Shown: positions 1 to 12,107 of the stretch, one piece after another
Layout: the number at the start of each line of letters is the position of its first letter
Position numbering within the stretch: position 1 is the first letter of the stretch
DNA from: an uncultured Pseudomonadota bacterium
GTDB taxonomy: Bacteria; Pseudomonadota; Gammaproteobacteria; Steroidobacterales; Steroidobacteraceae
Length of the DNA: 32,037 bases
Reading direction: 5' to 3'
NCBI GenBank assembly: GCA_946479515.1
Contig: CAMLGF010000041.1
Location: forward strand, 1-32,037
Notes under the pieces: model-generated
Database searches by the model: none
The model's input: the letters and a program-made list of their open reading frames with translations, nothing else
Told to the model about the DNA's origin: nothing
Program-made: the position numbers and the translations under genes

Positions 1-1521
<1,521 letters not shown>

Positions 1522-1576
1522 GGGCGACTCGAGAAGGCAGCCTCGGCGCGGTGAGTTCCGCGAAGCTTAGTGAAGC

Positions 1577-2311
1577 GTGATGACCAGGTCGGTTGAGGGC
1601 GTCCCTCGTCTTGCGCGAATACTAGGCCGCGGCTCCATCGTCAATGGCTCGCTGACGTTTGGTCGTGCCGCCGATCTGCTCCTCTACGGCGTGGCGATTC
1701 TGGCGGTGCCCTGGCTCGCAACGCCGTTCGTCGTTCTGGTGGCGCCGCTCGCGCGCCAGATCGACCCGCACGACTACTGGCTGCAGCCCACCGTGCATCA
1801 GCTCGGTTCCTTGCTCATCACGTTGGCGCTCGCGCGACTGGTCTCCACGCGAGCGTGGGCTGAGTGGGGTTTCAACCTGCGGCGCCCGGCATGCAGTCTC
1901 GCGCTGGCGGCGTCATTCGCGCTGCTGGTTACGCCCCTCATGTATTGGCTCATGCAGCGACAACCGAAGCCGGGCGCTCCAATCACTCCAGAGGAGATTG
2001 CGATCGTGCTGTTCGCGCATTTCTTCGTAATCAGCTTCACGCAGGAGGTCCTGTTCCGTGGTTTTGCGATGGGCATCCTGCATCAGCAATGGCCGCGATC
2101 CGCTGGCCTCTGGGCCGCAATCATCTTTACGCTGGCGCATGTCAAGTTTGCGCCGCCCTATGTCTGGCCGGAGCAGGTGATTTTCGCATTCGTCTTTGGG
2201 CTGGCCTATGCCGTCATGTACGCGCGTACTGGCAGCCTGCTGGGCCCGACCATCGCCCATGGCTTCTCCAACACCGTGTTCGTGGTTTTCCTGCTGTTGA
2301 AATACGCTTGA
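1577..2311 (+). CDS. CPBP-family (CAAX protease-like) membrane protein with altered motif 1
   Basis: This is a predicted multi-pass inner-membrane protein of about 244 residues, related to the CPBP/Abi family of intramembrane glutamate proteases (Rce1 relatives). The three family motifs are recognisable near the C-terminus: motif 1 reads QEVLFR (about residues 156-161), motif 2 is FxxxH (184-188) and motif 3 is HxxxN (228-232). Motif 1 is normally EExxxR. Its first glutamate, usually regarded as the catalytic base, is glutamine here, so proteolytic activity is doubtful. GTG 1577 and ATG 1580 are adjacent possible starts and no clear ribosome site separates them. It sits between pyrG and kdsA, where many relatives have no gene. 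Substrate and role cannot be told from sequence. Confidence 0.85.
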   Translation: MMTRSVEGVPRLARILGRGSIVNGSLTFGRAADLLLYGVAILAVPWLATPFVVLVAPLARQIDPHDYWLQPTVHQLGSLLITLALARLVSTRAWAEWGFNLRRPACSLALAASFALLVTPLMYWLMQRQPKPGAPITPEEIAIVLFAHFFVISFTQEVLFRGFAMGILHQQWPRSAGLWAAIIFTLAHVKFAPPYVWPEQVIFAFVFGLAYAVMYARTGSLLGPTIAHGFSNTVFVVFLLLKYA

Positions 2312-2406
2312 GCCTGACCGCGGCCTGACCCCCGCTGTCCCGTGCGAGACATTGGCCGGAGCCTTACCTTGGCGTGTATCCTCCGCAGCTCGCTCTCGAG
2401 GTACCC

Positions 2407-4520
<2,114 letters not shown>

Positions 4521-4543
4521 GGCCCCGCCAAAGGAGACCGCCC

Positions 4544-4867
4544 ATGCGCCGCACGTTGTTCCTGCTTCTGGCGATGAACATGGCGGCGCTGGGCGCCTCG
4601 GCTCAGGGTCTGCCGCCGTTTCCCGAAGAAGAGGTGCTGGTCATCGTCTGGAGCGGCACGGATCTGTGCAGCGTCATGGACCGCAAGACCAACTGCTCGC
4701 GAGTGGCGAGGCTGCTGACCGGCGCGCTGCAGGTGGGTCGCAATCGCAGCATCGTGGTGGCGACCAACAAGACGGACCGGGACGTCATGATCCGCGCCGC
4801 GCAGGTGATGAGCGACATCCGCGCCGCCGGCTTCCGCAACGTGCGGCCCGCGGACCCGCCGCGCTGA
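4544..4867 (+). CDS. Small exported protein with ExbD/TolR-like periplasmic domain
   Basis: This 107-residue protein has an N-terminal signal-like segment (residues 1-20, hydrophobic core LFLLLAMNMAALG, possible cleavage after ASA). The rest recalls the periplasmic domain of ExbD/TolR: a strand VLVIVW, a helical region with a pair of cysteines (about 42 and 51), a strand SIVVATN, then DRDVMIRAAQVMSDIRAAGF, which looks like the ExbD pattern of a charged turn, a helix and AGF before the last strand. There is no ExbB/TolQ partner here and no clear membrane anchor beyond the signal segment. AGGAG at 4532-4536 supports the ATG at 4544. It lies 23 bases after eno. The ExbD relationship is a pattern judgement and the function is unknown. 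Confidence 0.75.
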   Translation: MRRTLFLLLAMNMAALGASAQGLPPFPEEEVLVIVWSGTDLCSVMDRKTNCSRVARLLTGALQVGRNRSIVVATNKTDRDVMIRAAQVMSDIRAAGFRNVRPADPPR

Positions 4868-4895
4868 GCGGCGTCGGGCAGGGAAGCCGCCGCCG

Positions 4896-5384
4896 GTGCA
4901 GCTCGCAACCAATGTCTTCGACGTCTGGGCGTTCCGCCGCACGCCCGATGGCGTGCGTTTCCTGCTGCTGTACACGTCCGTGGACAAGGCCGAGCGGCAC
5001 TTCAACGGCGGCCGTTTCTGGCAGATACCCAGCGACCTGGTGAAGGACGGCGAGCACGTCACCGACGCCATCGCGCGCAATCTGCGGGCGTTCGGACTCA
5101 AGGCGCGCGGCATCTGGGCCGCCGAGCACGCCTACACTATCTACAACCGCCGCTTCAACGAGATGCAGCTGATCGGCGTGTATGCCGCCGAGGTGCACGA
5201 AAGCGCGGTACGGCTCAATGCCGCCGAGCACGCCGAGTTCCAGTGGTTGCCACCCGAGGAATGCCTGCAACGCGTGCATTATCGCGGGCTCAAGGATGGA
5301 CTGCGCTCGGTGCAGGAATACATCACCGGCGCCACGGCGCCGGCGCCGGAGCTGTGCCTGTATTCATCGGGAGACCCCCCATGA
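4896..5384 (+). CDS. Nudix-fold protein with degenerate Nudix box
   Basis: This 162-residue protein resembles Nudix hydrolases in its N-terminal strand (VFDVWAFRRTPDGVRFLLL), a W-containing segment GGRFWQIP where Nudix proteins have the pre-box strand, and the later pattern EFQWLPPEEC. The catalytic box should read G-x5-E-x7-R-E-U-x-E-E-x-G-U. Here the region around residues 52-68 ends R-N-L-R-A-F-G-L, so the glutamates that bind metal are Asn, Ala and Phe. It is therefore probably not a standard pyrophosphohydrolase. GTG 4896 follows an AGGGAAG-like site around 4880-4886. Its stop overlaps the next start by four bases (ATGA), so it is coupled to the VOC gene. The fold call is moderately sure and the role is unknown. 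Confidence 0.78.
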   Translation: MQLATNVFDVWAFRRTPDGVRFLLLYTSVDKAERHFNGGRFWQIPSDLVKDGEHVTDAIARNLRAFGLKARGIWAAEHAYTIYNRRFNEMQLIGVYAAEVHESAVRLNAAEHAEFQWLPPEECLQRVHYRGLKDGLRSVQEYITGATAPAPELCLYSSGDPP

Positions 5385-5821
5385 AATCCATGTTCGCGTA
5401 CCTGTGTCTCGGCTCCAACGATCTCGAGCGCTCGGCCCGGTTCTACGACGCCACCCTGGGTGTGCTCGGTTATCGGCGCTGCGATACCAGCGGCGAAAGC
5501 GAGACCAGCTGGACCGGGTGGATAGGCTGGGGCCGCTACGAGAACGAAGGCGCCGTTCAGGACGCGCTCTGGCTGTGCAAGCCGTACAACGGCGCCCCGG
5601 CCACGCCCAGCAACGGCGGCATGGTCGCGCTCTGGGCGAAGGACTGGTGTTCGGTCAATCGCTTCCACGATGCCGCGCTGGCGCACGGCGGCACGTCCGA
5701 GGGTGCGCCCGGCCTGCGGCTGCTCTACAACCCCGATTTTTACGCGGCCTACGTGCGCGACCCGGATGGCAACAAGCTCGCCGTGGTTTGCCGGGGCTTC
5801 ACGTCGCCAGCAGGGCAGTGA
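5381..5821 (+). CDS. VOC-superfamily (glyoxalase/bleomycin-resistance-like) protein
   Basis: The 146-residue single-domain protein has the VOC pattern of paired beta-alpha-beta-beta-beta modules: an opening strand followed by NDLERSARFYDATLGVLGY, and near the end FYAAYVRDPDGNKLAVVC. Typical members place a metal-binding His in the first strand and a Glu just after DPDGN.. (often KLEAVC). Here these positions read Tyr and Ala, so a classical metal-dependent lyase or dioxygenase chemistry is unlikely. ATG 5381 overlaps the stop of the Nudix-like gene and has GGAG around 5369-5373, so the longer open frame starting upstream at 5243 is not needed. The substrate is unknown; it could be a small-molecule-binding protein. 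Confidence 0.88.
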   Translation: MKSMFAYLCLGSNDLERSARFYDATLGVLGYRRCDTSGESETSWTGWIGWGRYENEGAVQDALWLCKPYNGAPATPSNGGMVALWAKDWCSVNRFHDAALAHGGTSEGAPGLRLLYNPDFYAAYVRDPDGNKLAVVCRGFTSPAGQ

Positions 5822-5925
5822 GCGCACGTCTCGGCTCGTCCCGGTCCGATCTCTTTTCGCCGTTCTCGCTGCACGTGGCCGCCACTTGGCGCTAGCATGC
5901 GGCTTCCTCAGCACAAGGACTACCC

Positions 5926-8679
5926 ATGAATCGGTGCATCACCGCCGTCCTCCTGTCCCTGTTCACCGCCAGCGCGATCGCCGCCGCGCCCGGGAAAGCG
6001 CCGATGCCCGCCGTGGACATCCCGTACCAGAAATTCGTGCTCGACAACGGCCTCACGCTGCTGGTGCACGAAGACCACAAGGCGCCCGTGGTGGCGGTGA
6101 ACGTCTGGTACCACGTGGGCAGCAAGGACGAGCGTCCGGGACGCACCGGCTTTGCGCACCTGTTCGAGCATCTCATGTTCAACGGCTCGGAGAACTACAA
6201 GGACGACTGGTTCAAGGTCATGGAATCGGCCGGTGCCACCAAGCTCAATGGCACCACCTGGTTCGACCGCACCAACTATTTCCAGAACGTGCCCACCTCG
6301 GCGCTCGACATGACGCTGTGGATGGAGTCGGATCGCATGGGCCACCTGCTCGGCGCCATCGACCAGAAAGTGCTCGACGAGCAGCGCGGCGTGGTGCAGA
6401 ACGAGAAGCGCCAGGGACAGAATCGCCCGTACGGCAAGGTCTCCGAGGTCATCACACAGAGCACCTGGCCCGCCGGCCATCCGTACTCCTGGGAGACCAT
6501 CGGTTCGATGGAAGACCTCGATGCGGCATCGCTCGATGACGTGAAGGAATGGTTCCGCTCGTACTACGGCGCGGCGAACGCCGTGCTGGTGCTCGCGGGC
6601 GACATCACCGCCGCGGATGCCCGGGCGCGAGTGGAGAAATATTTCGGCGACATCCCGCCCGGCCCCACGGTGAATCACCAGCAGGAGTGGGTGGCCAAGA
6701 TGACCGGCGAGCGTCGCTCGCTCATGCAGGACCGCGTGCCGCAGGCGCGCATATATAAGGTATGGAACATTCCCGGTTACAAGCAGCGCGACTTCACGCT
6801 CATGGACATGAGCGCGGATCTGCTCGCCAACGGCAAGAACAGCCGGCTGTACAAACGACTGGTGTACACGGACCGCAGTGCCACCGCCGTGAACGCCGGC
6901 ATCGGCCCCTTCGAGATCGCTTCGCAGATCCAGATTTCCGTGACCGTGGCGCCGGGCAAGGACCCGGCCGAGGTGGAGAAGGCCCTCGACGAAGAACTGG
7001 CCGCGTTCCTCGCCAAGGGTCCGACGCCCGCGGAGCTCGAGCGCATCAAGACCACCAACTATGCCAACTTCGCGCGCGGCATCGAGCGCATCGACGGTTT
7101 CGGCGGCAAGTCGTACATCCTGGCCGAGAGCCTGGTGTATGGCGGATCCCCGGACTTCTACAAGACGCGTCTCGGTTGGGTATCGGGCGCCACGCCCGCG
7201 GACATTCAAGGCGCCGCGCGTCGCTGGATGTCGGACGGCGTCTTCGTGCTCAACGTGCAGCCGGCCGGCGAATACCGGACGGCCGCATCGAGCGTCGACC
7301 GCAGCAAGGTGCCGACACCGGGCGAGCCGCCGTCGCTCAAACTACCTGGCATCGCGCGCGCCAAGCTCTCCAACGGCCTCGAGCTTGCCGTGGTCGAGCG
7401 GCACGCGGCGCCCGTGGTGGACTTCACGCTCATGGCCGACGCCGGTTTCGCCGCCGACGCCTCGGCCCGCCCCGGCACGGCACGTCTCGCCATGCTGATG
7501 ATCCAGGAAGGCACGAAGACGCGCAGTTCGCTCCAGATCGCCGACCGGGCCGAGACGCTGGGCGCAACCATCGCCGTGGGCTCGTCGCTGGACCGCTCGT
7601 TCCTCAACATGAATGCGTTGAGCGCGCGCCTGCCGGAGTCGCTGGACCTGTACGCCGACGTCCTCCTGAACCCGACGTTCCCGGACAAGGAGCTGGATCG
7701 GCTGCGCGGCCAGACGCTGGCCACCATCCAGCAGGAGAAGGTGAACGCCGGCTCCATGGTCAATCGCGTGCTGCCGCGCCTGATCTTCGGCGAGGGGCAC
7801 GCGTACTCGAACCCGGCCTCGGGGACCGGAACCGAGCAGGCCGTGGCCAGCCTCAAGGGCGCTGACCTAGCGGCTTTCTACCGGCGCTGGGTGCGGCCGG
7901 ACAATTCCGTGCTGCTCGTCGTTGGCGACACCACGCTCGAGCAGATCCAGCCGCTGCTGGAGCAGCGCTTCGGTGCCTGGCATGCGCCCGCGGAAGCCAC
8001 GCCCACCAAGAACATCGGCAACGTGCCGCTCGCGCCGCGGCCGCGCGTGTTTCTCATCAATCGCACCGGCGCCGAACAATCGCAGATCATCGCCGCTTCC
8101 ATCGGGCCCACGCGCGCCGACCCCGACCACATCCGCTTCGTGGTGCTGGACACACTCATGGGCGGCAACTTCTCGTCGCGCCTCAACATGAACCTGCGCG
8201 AGGACAAGCACTGGTCCTACGGCGCCGGTACGCGCCTCACAGATGCACTCGGGCCCGGCATCTGGCGTGCGGGCGGCGGCGTGCAGACCGACAAGACCGC
8301 CGAGGCCATGGCCGAGATTCGCAAGGAGCTCACCGAGGTACTCACCACCCGCAAGCCCAGCGAAGCGGAAGTGCAGTTCGCGAAAGACAGCCTCGTGATC
8401 GCGCTGCCTGGTCAGAACGAGACCTCGGATGAGATCGCGGGCTCGTACGCCGACATCCTCACCTTCGGCCTCAAGGATTCCTATTGGAACGACTTCGTGG
8501 GCGAGGTGGGCGCGGTGACCGTCGCCGACGTCAATCAGTCCGCCGGCAAGCTCATCCATCCGGATGCGCTCACCTGGGTGGTGGTCGGGGATCTCGCGAA
8601 GATCGAGGCCAAGGTGCGCGCGCTGGACTTCGGCGAGGTGACGGTCATCGATGCGGATGGTAAGCCCGTCAGACAGTAG
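5926..8679 (+). CDS. Exported two-domain M16 (pitrilysin-like) zinc metallopeptidase
   Basis: This is a 917-residue predicted periplasmic or secreted zinc peptidase. A signal peptide (about residues 1-20, ending near IAA-AP) precedes the first M16 module, which carries the inverted zinc motif HLFEH (78-82) and a downstream glutamate in VVQNEKR (about 160). The second half starts near residue 470 with another M16 module; the place of HxxEH reads RLAMLM, so it is the usual inactive partner half. The protein is thus a fusion of the active and inactive subunits that some bacteria encode as separate genes. AAGGA at 5915-5919 supports ATG 5926. TAGCAT at 5893-5898 is a possible -10. The substrate is unknown, presumably periplasmic peptides. 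Confidence 0.95.
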   Translation: MNRCITAVLLSLFTASAIAAAPGKAPMPAVDIPYQKFVLDNGLTLLVHEDHKAPVVAVNVWYHVGSKDERPGRTGFAHLFEHLMFNGSENYKDDWFKVMESAGATKLNGTTWFDRTNYFQNVPTSALDMTLWMESDRMGHLLGAIDQKVLDEQRGVVQNEKRQGQNRPYGKVSEVITQSTWPAGHPYSWETIGSMEDLDAASLDDVKEWFRSYYGAANAVLVLAGDITAADARARVEKYFGDIPPGPTVNHQQEWVAKMTGERRSLMQDRVPQARIYKVWNIPGYKQRDFTLMDMSADLLANGKNSRLYKRLVYTDRSATAVNAGIGPFEIASQIQISVTVAPGKDPAEVEKALDEELAAFLAKGPTPAELERIKTTNYANFARGIERIDGFGGKSYILAESLVYGGSPDFYKTRLGWVSGATPADIQGAARRWMSDGVFVLNVQPAGEYRTAASSVDRSKVPTPGEPPSLKLPGIARAKLSNGLELAVVERHAAPVVDFTLMADAGFAADASARPGTARLAMLMIQEGTKTRSSLQIADRAETLGATIAVGSSLDRSFLNMNALSARLPESLDLYADVLLNPTFPDKELDRLRGQTLATIQQEKVNAGSMVNRVLPRLIFGEGHAYSNPASGTGTEQAVASLKGADLAAFYRRWVRPDNSVLLVVGDTTLEQIQPLLEQRFGAWHAPAEATPTKNIGNVPLAPRPRVFLINRTGAEQSQIIAASIGPTRADPDHIRFVVLDTLMGGNFSSRLNMNLREDKHWSYGAGTRLTDALGPGIWRAGGGVQTDKTAEAMAEIRKELTEVLTTRKPSEAEVQFAKDSLVIALPGQNETSDEIAGSYADILTFGLKDSYWNDFVGEVGAVTVADVNQSAGKLIHPDALTWVVVGDLAKIEAKVRALDFGEVTVIDADGKPVRQ

Positions 8680-8686
8680 GATGCCT

Positions 8687-8716
8687 GCCTGCCGGGCGCG
8701 ATGTCGTCCGGCAGGC
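8687..8716 (+). terminator. GC-rich hairpin after M16 gene, weak terminator candidate
   Basis: A 9-bp perfect stem GCCTGCCGG/CCGGCAGGC (8687-8695 and 8708-8716) encloses a 12-base loop just after the M16 stop. No T-run follows, so it is not a classical intrinsic terminator. It may instead protect the 3' end or act together with Rho. Confidence 0.35.
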
Positions 8717-8806
8717 GCCGCTTGCGCAAGTTCTGGGGCGCCGCAGCACGCTAGTTAGACTGTGCGCGTGACCACGCCGTGCCGATCGAGCCAGGGAGAC
8801 AGAACC

Positions 8807-9313
8807 ATGAAGAAATTGATTGCGTTGGCGGCCCTGTTGGCCGTAGCACCCGCATATACCCAGGAGCAACCCGCCAGCGAATCCTCGGTCCGCGAGCTCA
8901 TGACCCTCACCAATGCCAGGTCGCTGCTCGACCAGGCATACGGCCAGCTTGATGGGATGATGGAGCAGGCCATGAAGGATGCTATCGGTGGCAGATCGAT
9001 TACCGCCGAGCAAGACAAGCTGCTCGCAGAAATGCGCGCGAAGATGGTGGCGCTGGTTCGGCGGCAGATGAGCTGGGAAAAGCTCGAGCCCGACTACCTC
9101 AGACTCTATATGGCGACGTTCTCGCAGGCCGAGGTGGACGACATGAACGCGTTCTACAAGTCTCCTGGCGGCCAGGCCGTCATCGCGAAGCTGCCGCGAC
9201 TCATGCAGAACCTCATGCAGACCGTGGTCACAGACATGCAGGCGTTGACGCCAGAGATCCAGGCGCTGGAGAACGAGTACAAGGAAAAGGTCGCGGCGGC
9301 AGGAAAGCAGTAG
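8807..9313 (+). CDS. Exported DUF2059-family protein
   Basis: This small exported protein has 168 residues. The N-terminus MKKLIALAALLAVAPAYTQ is a typical signal peptide (cleavage near residue 18). The mature part is helical, and the C-terminal half has the DUF2059 pattern: LYMATFSQAEVDDMNAFYKS followed by PGGQAVIAKLP, where family members have an F-x-x-x-E-L-x-x-x-x-x-FY-x-S-P-x-G-x-x motif. ATG 8807 has AGGGAG at 8793-8798 and puts the signal peptide at the very start; the open frame extends back to GTG 8762 without merit. The family's function is not established. It is convergent with the rhomboid gene (33 bases apart), with no clear terminator between. Confidence 0.9.
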   Translation: MKKLIALAALLAVAPAYTQEQPASESSVRELMTLTNARSLLDQAYGQLDGMMEQAMKDAIGGRSITAEQDKLLAEMRAKMVALVRRQMSWEKLEPDYLRLYMATFSQAEVDDMNAFYKSPGGQAVIAKLPRLMQNLMQTVVTDMQALTPEIQALENEYKEKVAAAGKQ

Positions 9314-9346
9314 TTCGAGCGGCGCCGTGTCCGGAACGTGTGAGCC

Positions 9347-12070
9347 TCAATTCTGCAGCCGCATCTGCCGATCGCACTTGTCCAGCGAATACTTGTCAGA
9401 CCACACGATGGCCGACATGCGCTGCTGCACGTTCTGTCGGAGTTCGGCATACCGTTCGCGATCGCGGGCGAGGCAGGCCATGACGGCATACGCATTCAGC
9501 AGGTAGTCGCTGCGCGGATAGCGCTCGATGAGGCCGGCGAAACCGACGTCGACGTTGGTCCAGCTGGCCTTGGCATCGACGAAGATGTCCACGTCATCCT
9601 GCTCGAGCAGGAAGTAGGTCCAGTACAACCGGGCATACAGCTCCAGGTCCTGTTCCGTGCCGCGCGAGGTCGCGGCCTTGATCAGCTCGTCCACCGCTTC
9701 GAAGGAGCCGGTCCAGCGGGGCATGAGCACCCGCAGCATGCTGGCGTGGATCGGCAGGTAGTCGGGGAACTGCCCCACGGCATGGTCGTATATCTCACGG
9801 ATCCTGCCGTTGTCCTCGGAGATGTCGAGGGCGACGTCGATCGACAGATCGTGCCACACCGGCGTCTCACCTGCGGTGGGTCGCAAGGCATCCAGCGCGG
9901 CCTGCGCCATTTGCGAGCGATGCTCGAACAGCGCCCATGCCTGGCCGCTGACTTCATCGGCGGTGGACTGGCCGCGCGCCGTCCACGCCCACTCGCGGAA
10001 GATCAGCACTTCGGCCAGTTCGGCCATGAGTGGATCCTCAACCGCGCGCCGCCAGTCGGCGGTGCGGCCGAGCAGGGCTTCGAGGTCATAGCCGCCCTGG
10101 AACATGAGGGTGGACAGTCCGCCGAAGATGGCGTCGAGACTGGAGGCGCCGTCCGGCAGATCGTTGAGGCTGGCGGCGGATTTGCGCATGAGGGTTTCCA
10201 GCGCCTGGTAGTCGCGCTCGTGAAACAGCTCCTGGGCCCGGCAGGCGATCGCGTATTTCAATGCCGGCCCGTCTTCGGGGGAATCCTGCGGTGAGCGCCG
10301 GCGGCCGGTATTGTTCGGCGACTCGAGGCATTGCCAGCTGCTGAACAGTGCGCGGATGCGATTCACGAACAGGCTGTGCGCCAATGCGCGCGGGCGATAT
10401 TCCATCTGCGCGCGTACCTGCAGACGATCGATCCTCGCCTGAAGTCGCGTGGCTTCGCCGAGCAGCCGGATTGAATCCGCCACGCGTTCCTTGTCCTGAT
10501 TGCCGGTGGCGTCGGCAATGGCGTCGGCCCAATCCCGTCGCAGCCGCGCGAATTCCAGCATGACCGCGGGAAAGCTGCCGGGCGGCGCCTTGGTGAACTC
10601 GTCCCGGTCCGAGAAACGCTGCGCGGCTTCCTGCCAGAACGGCAGGATGGCGCTGCGGAACTGCCGCGAGACTTCCGCCTCGCTGATGGTGCCCATGCTC
10701 AACATACTGGCGAGCTGCTGCCACTGCTCGAGGTTCGCGCGCTCACCTTCGACATACCAGGGGTTGTCGCGGATGAACTTCTGGATGGAGTTGCTGTGAG
10801 CGCCGATGCCGCGAACCTGGAAGTAGCCGGCCGCGACCAGGCAGAGCACGCAGGCCGTCGAGGTGGCGTAGCGCCAGACGGGCCATCGGGCACGAGCCTC
10901 GGGCTGGAGCGGGCGGGCCAGCAGCCAGCCCAGCAGGAAGCCGCTGGCGATGCCGCCGACATGCGCGGCGTTGTCGATGTTGGCTTGCGTGAATCCATTG
11001 GCGAGGTTGAATGCGGCGAACACCAGGGTGCTGAGCCAATGAGCGCGCAACAGGGACGCGGGTAATTGCGAGCGCTGCCGGACCATGAATGCGAGCAGCG
11101 CGCCGAACACGCCGAAAATGGCCCCGGAGGCGCCCACCGCCACCGCGCCGGGATTCCACGCGATCGAGGCGACGTAGCTACAGATGCCCGCCCCGAAATA
11201 CAGGAACAGAAAGGCGGCGTCGCCATAGAGCTGGCGCGCAAGCCGCCCGGCGTTGAACAGCACCCACAGGTTGGCGAGCAGGTGGTAGATATCCGCGTGC
11301 AGGAACTGTGCGGAGACGAGACGCCACCACTCGCCGTCCATCACCGCCGGTCCGAAGCTCGCGCCATGCGCGGCCAGGAACATGACGTCGAAGCCGAGCA
11401 GCTGCTTCTGCGCGATGGCCATCCACACGAAGCAGGCGACGTTGATCAACAACAGCGCGTGCACGGTCCAGGCGATGCCGCCGCGGTCGGCGACGCGCTC
11501 GTGGAACTGCCTGATTTCACGCCAGCGTCGCTCGAAACCCGTGGTCTGGGTGCGCGGCAGTCTGCGTGCCAGCGTCTCGGCCTCATGCACGCTCGCCGTC
11601 CGGAAACGTATGCGCCGCGTCGGCCACGGTCTGCGCCTGCTCTCGAAGTGCAGCCATTCGCCATCGCAGGCGACGTTGCGGATGCGATCGAGCGGCAGCT
11701 CGGCGATGCCGGGCTCGCTGACGCCGAGCCAGGTTCGCTGCGAACCGTGCAATGTCAGCTGCGCATCGCCCACCTCGAGGCGACCGGCGCCGAACACCGG
11801 CGAGCGGCGACGCTTCGCGTCGAGCCAGCCCCGCCAACCGTCCCGCGCGCTGAACCGACCGGGCGAACCCGGCCCGGCGTCTTCGGCCGGCGCGGACCGA
11901 CGCGCGATCTCGGCGAGCAGGTTGGCATGGTTGACGGGCTGGCTGGCGCGATCGATGAGCGACTGCAGATCGCGCAGTTGAGGCAGGGAATACGTGGAGA
12001 AATCGAGCTGGCCATCGCGCGCCCGCGATTCATCGGCCGGCGTAGTGCCGTTGTCCCCCGATTCGCTCAT
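9347..12070 (-). CDS. Rhomboid intramembrane serine protease with N-terminal PH-like region and large DUF4034-like C-terminal part
   Basis: This is a 907-residue fusion. Residues 1-90 look like a soluble linker. About 91-172 are beta-rich, with the look of a PH/GRAM-like domain. About 200-420 are a rhomboid membrane domain with FLHADIYHLLANLW (His263 and Asn267 in the HxxxN position), the nucleophile serine in GASGAIFG (Ser315) and the catalytic His in NAAHVGG (His370), so the dyad is intact. After a last membrane segment (about 402-418), some 480 residues of helical soluble sequence follow. Segments such as DYQALETL, PDGASSLDAIFGGLS, EWAWTARG and VLMPRWTGSF recall DUF4034. ATG at 12070 has no obvious Shine-Dalgarno. 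It lies 37 bases after vapC on the same strand. Domain names outside the rhomboid core are from memory of patterns. Confidence 0.9.
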   Translation of the reverse strand: MSESGDNGTTPADESRARDGQLDFSTYSLPQLRDLQSLIDRASQPVNHANLLAEIARRSAPAEDAGPGSPGRFSARDGWRGWLDAKRRRSPVFGAGRLEVGDAQLTLHGSQRTWLGVSEPGIAELPLDRIRNVACDGEWLHFESRRRPWPTRRIRFRTASVHEAETLARRLPRTQTTGFERRWREIRQFHERVADRGGIAWTVHALLLINVACFVWMAIAQKQLLGFDVMFLAAHGASFGPAVMDGEWWRLVSAQFLHADIYHLLANLWVLFNAGRLARQLYGDAAFLFLYFGAGICSYVASIAWNPGAVAVGASGAIFGVFGALLAFMVRQRSQLPASLLRAHWLSTLVFAAFNLANGFTQANIDNAAHVGGIASGFLLGWLLARPLQPEARARWPVWRYATSTACVLCLVAAGYFQVRGIGAHSNSIQKFIRDNPWYVEGERANLEQWQQLASMLSMGTISEAEVSRQFRSAILPFWQEAAQRFSDRDEFTKAPPGSFPAVMLEFARLRRDWADAIADATGNQDKERVADSIRLLGEATRLQARIDRLQVRAQMEYRPRALAHSLFVNRIRALFSSWQCLESPNNTGRRRSPQDSPEDGPALKYAIACRAQELFHERDYQALETLMRKSAASLNDLPDGASSLDAIFGGLSTLMFQGGYDLEALLGRTADWRRAVEDPLMAELAEVLIFREWAWTARGQSTADEVSGQAWALFEHRSQMAQAALDALRPTAGETPVWHDLSIDVALDISEDNGRIREIYDHAVGQFPDYLPIHASMLRVLMPRWTGSFEAVDELIKAATSRGTEQDLELYARLYWTYFLLEQDDVDIFVDAKASWTNVDVGFAGLIERYPRSDYLLNAYAVMACLARDRERYAELRQNVQQRMSAIVWSDKYSLDKCDRQMRLQN

Positions 12071-12107
12071 GTGCCGATTGTGCGTCGCGAACGCACTAGT
12101 TTGCCAG

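Noticed and set aside
5920..7209. 429-residue minus-strand open frame antisense to the M16 gene
   Set aside because: It is a shadow of the M16 peptidase frame with no motif or plausible start signal.
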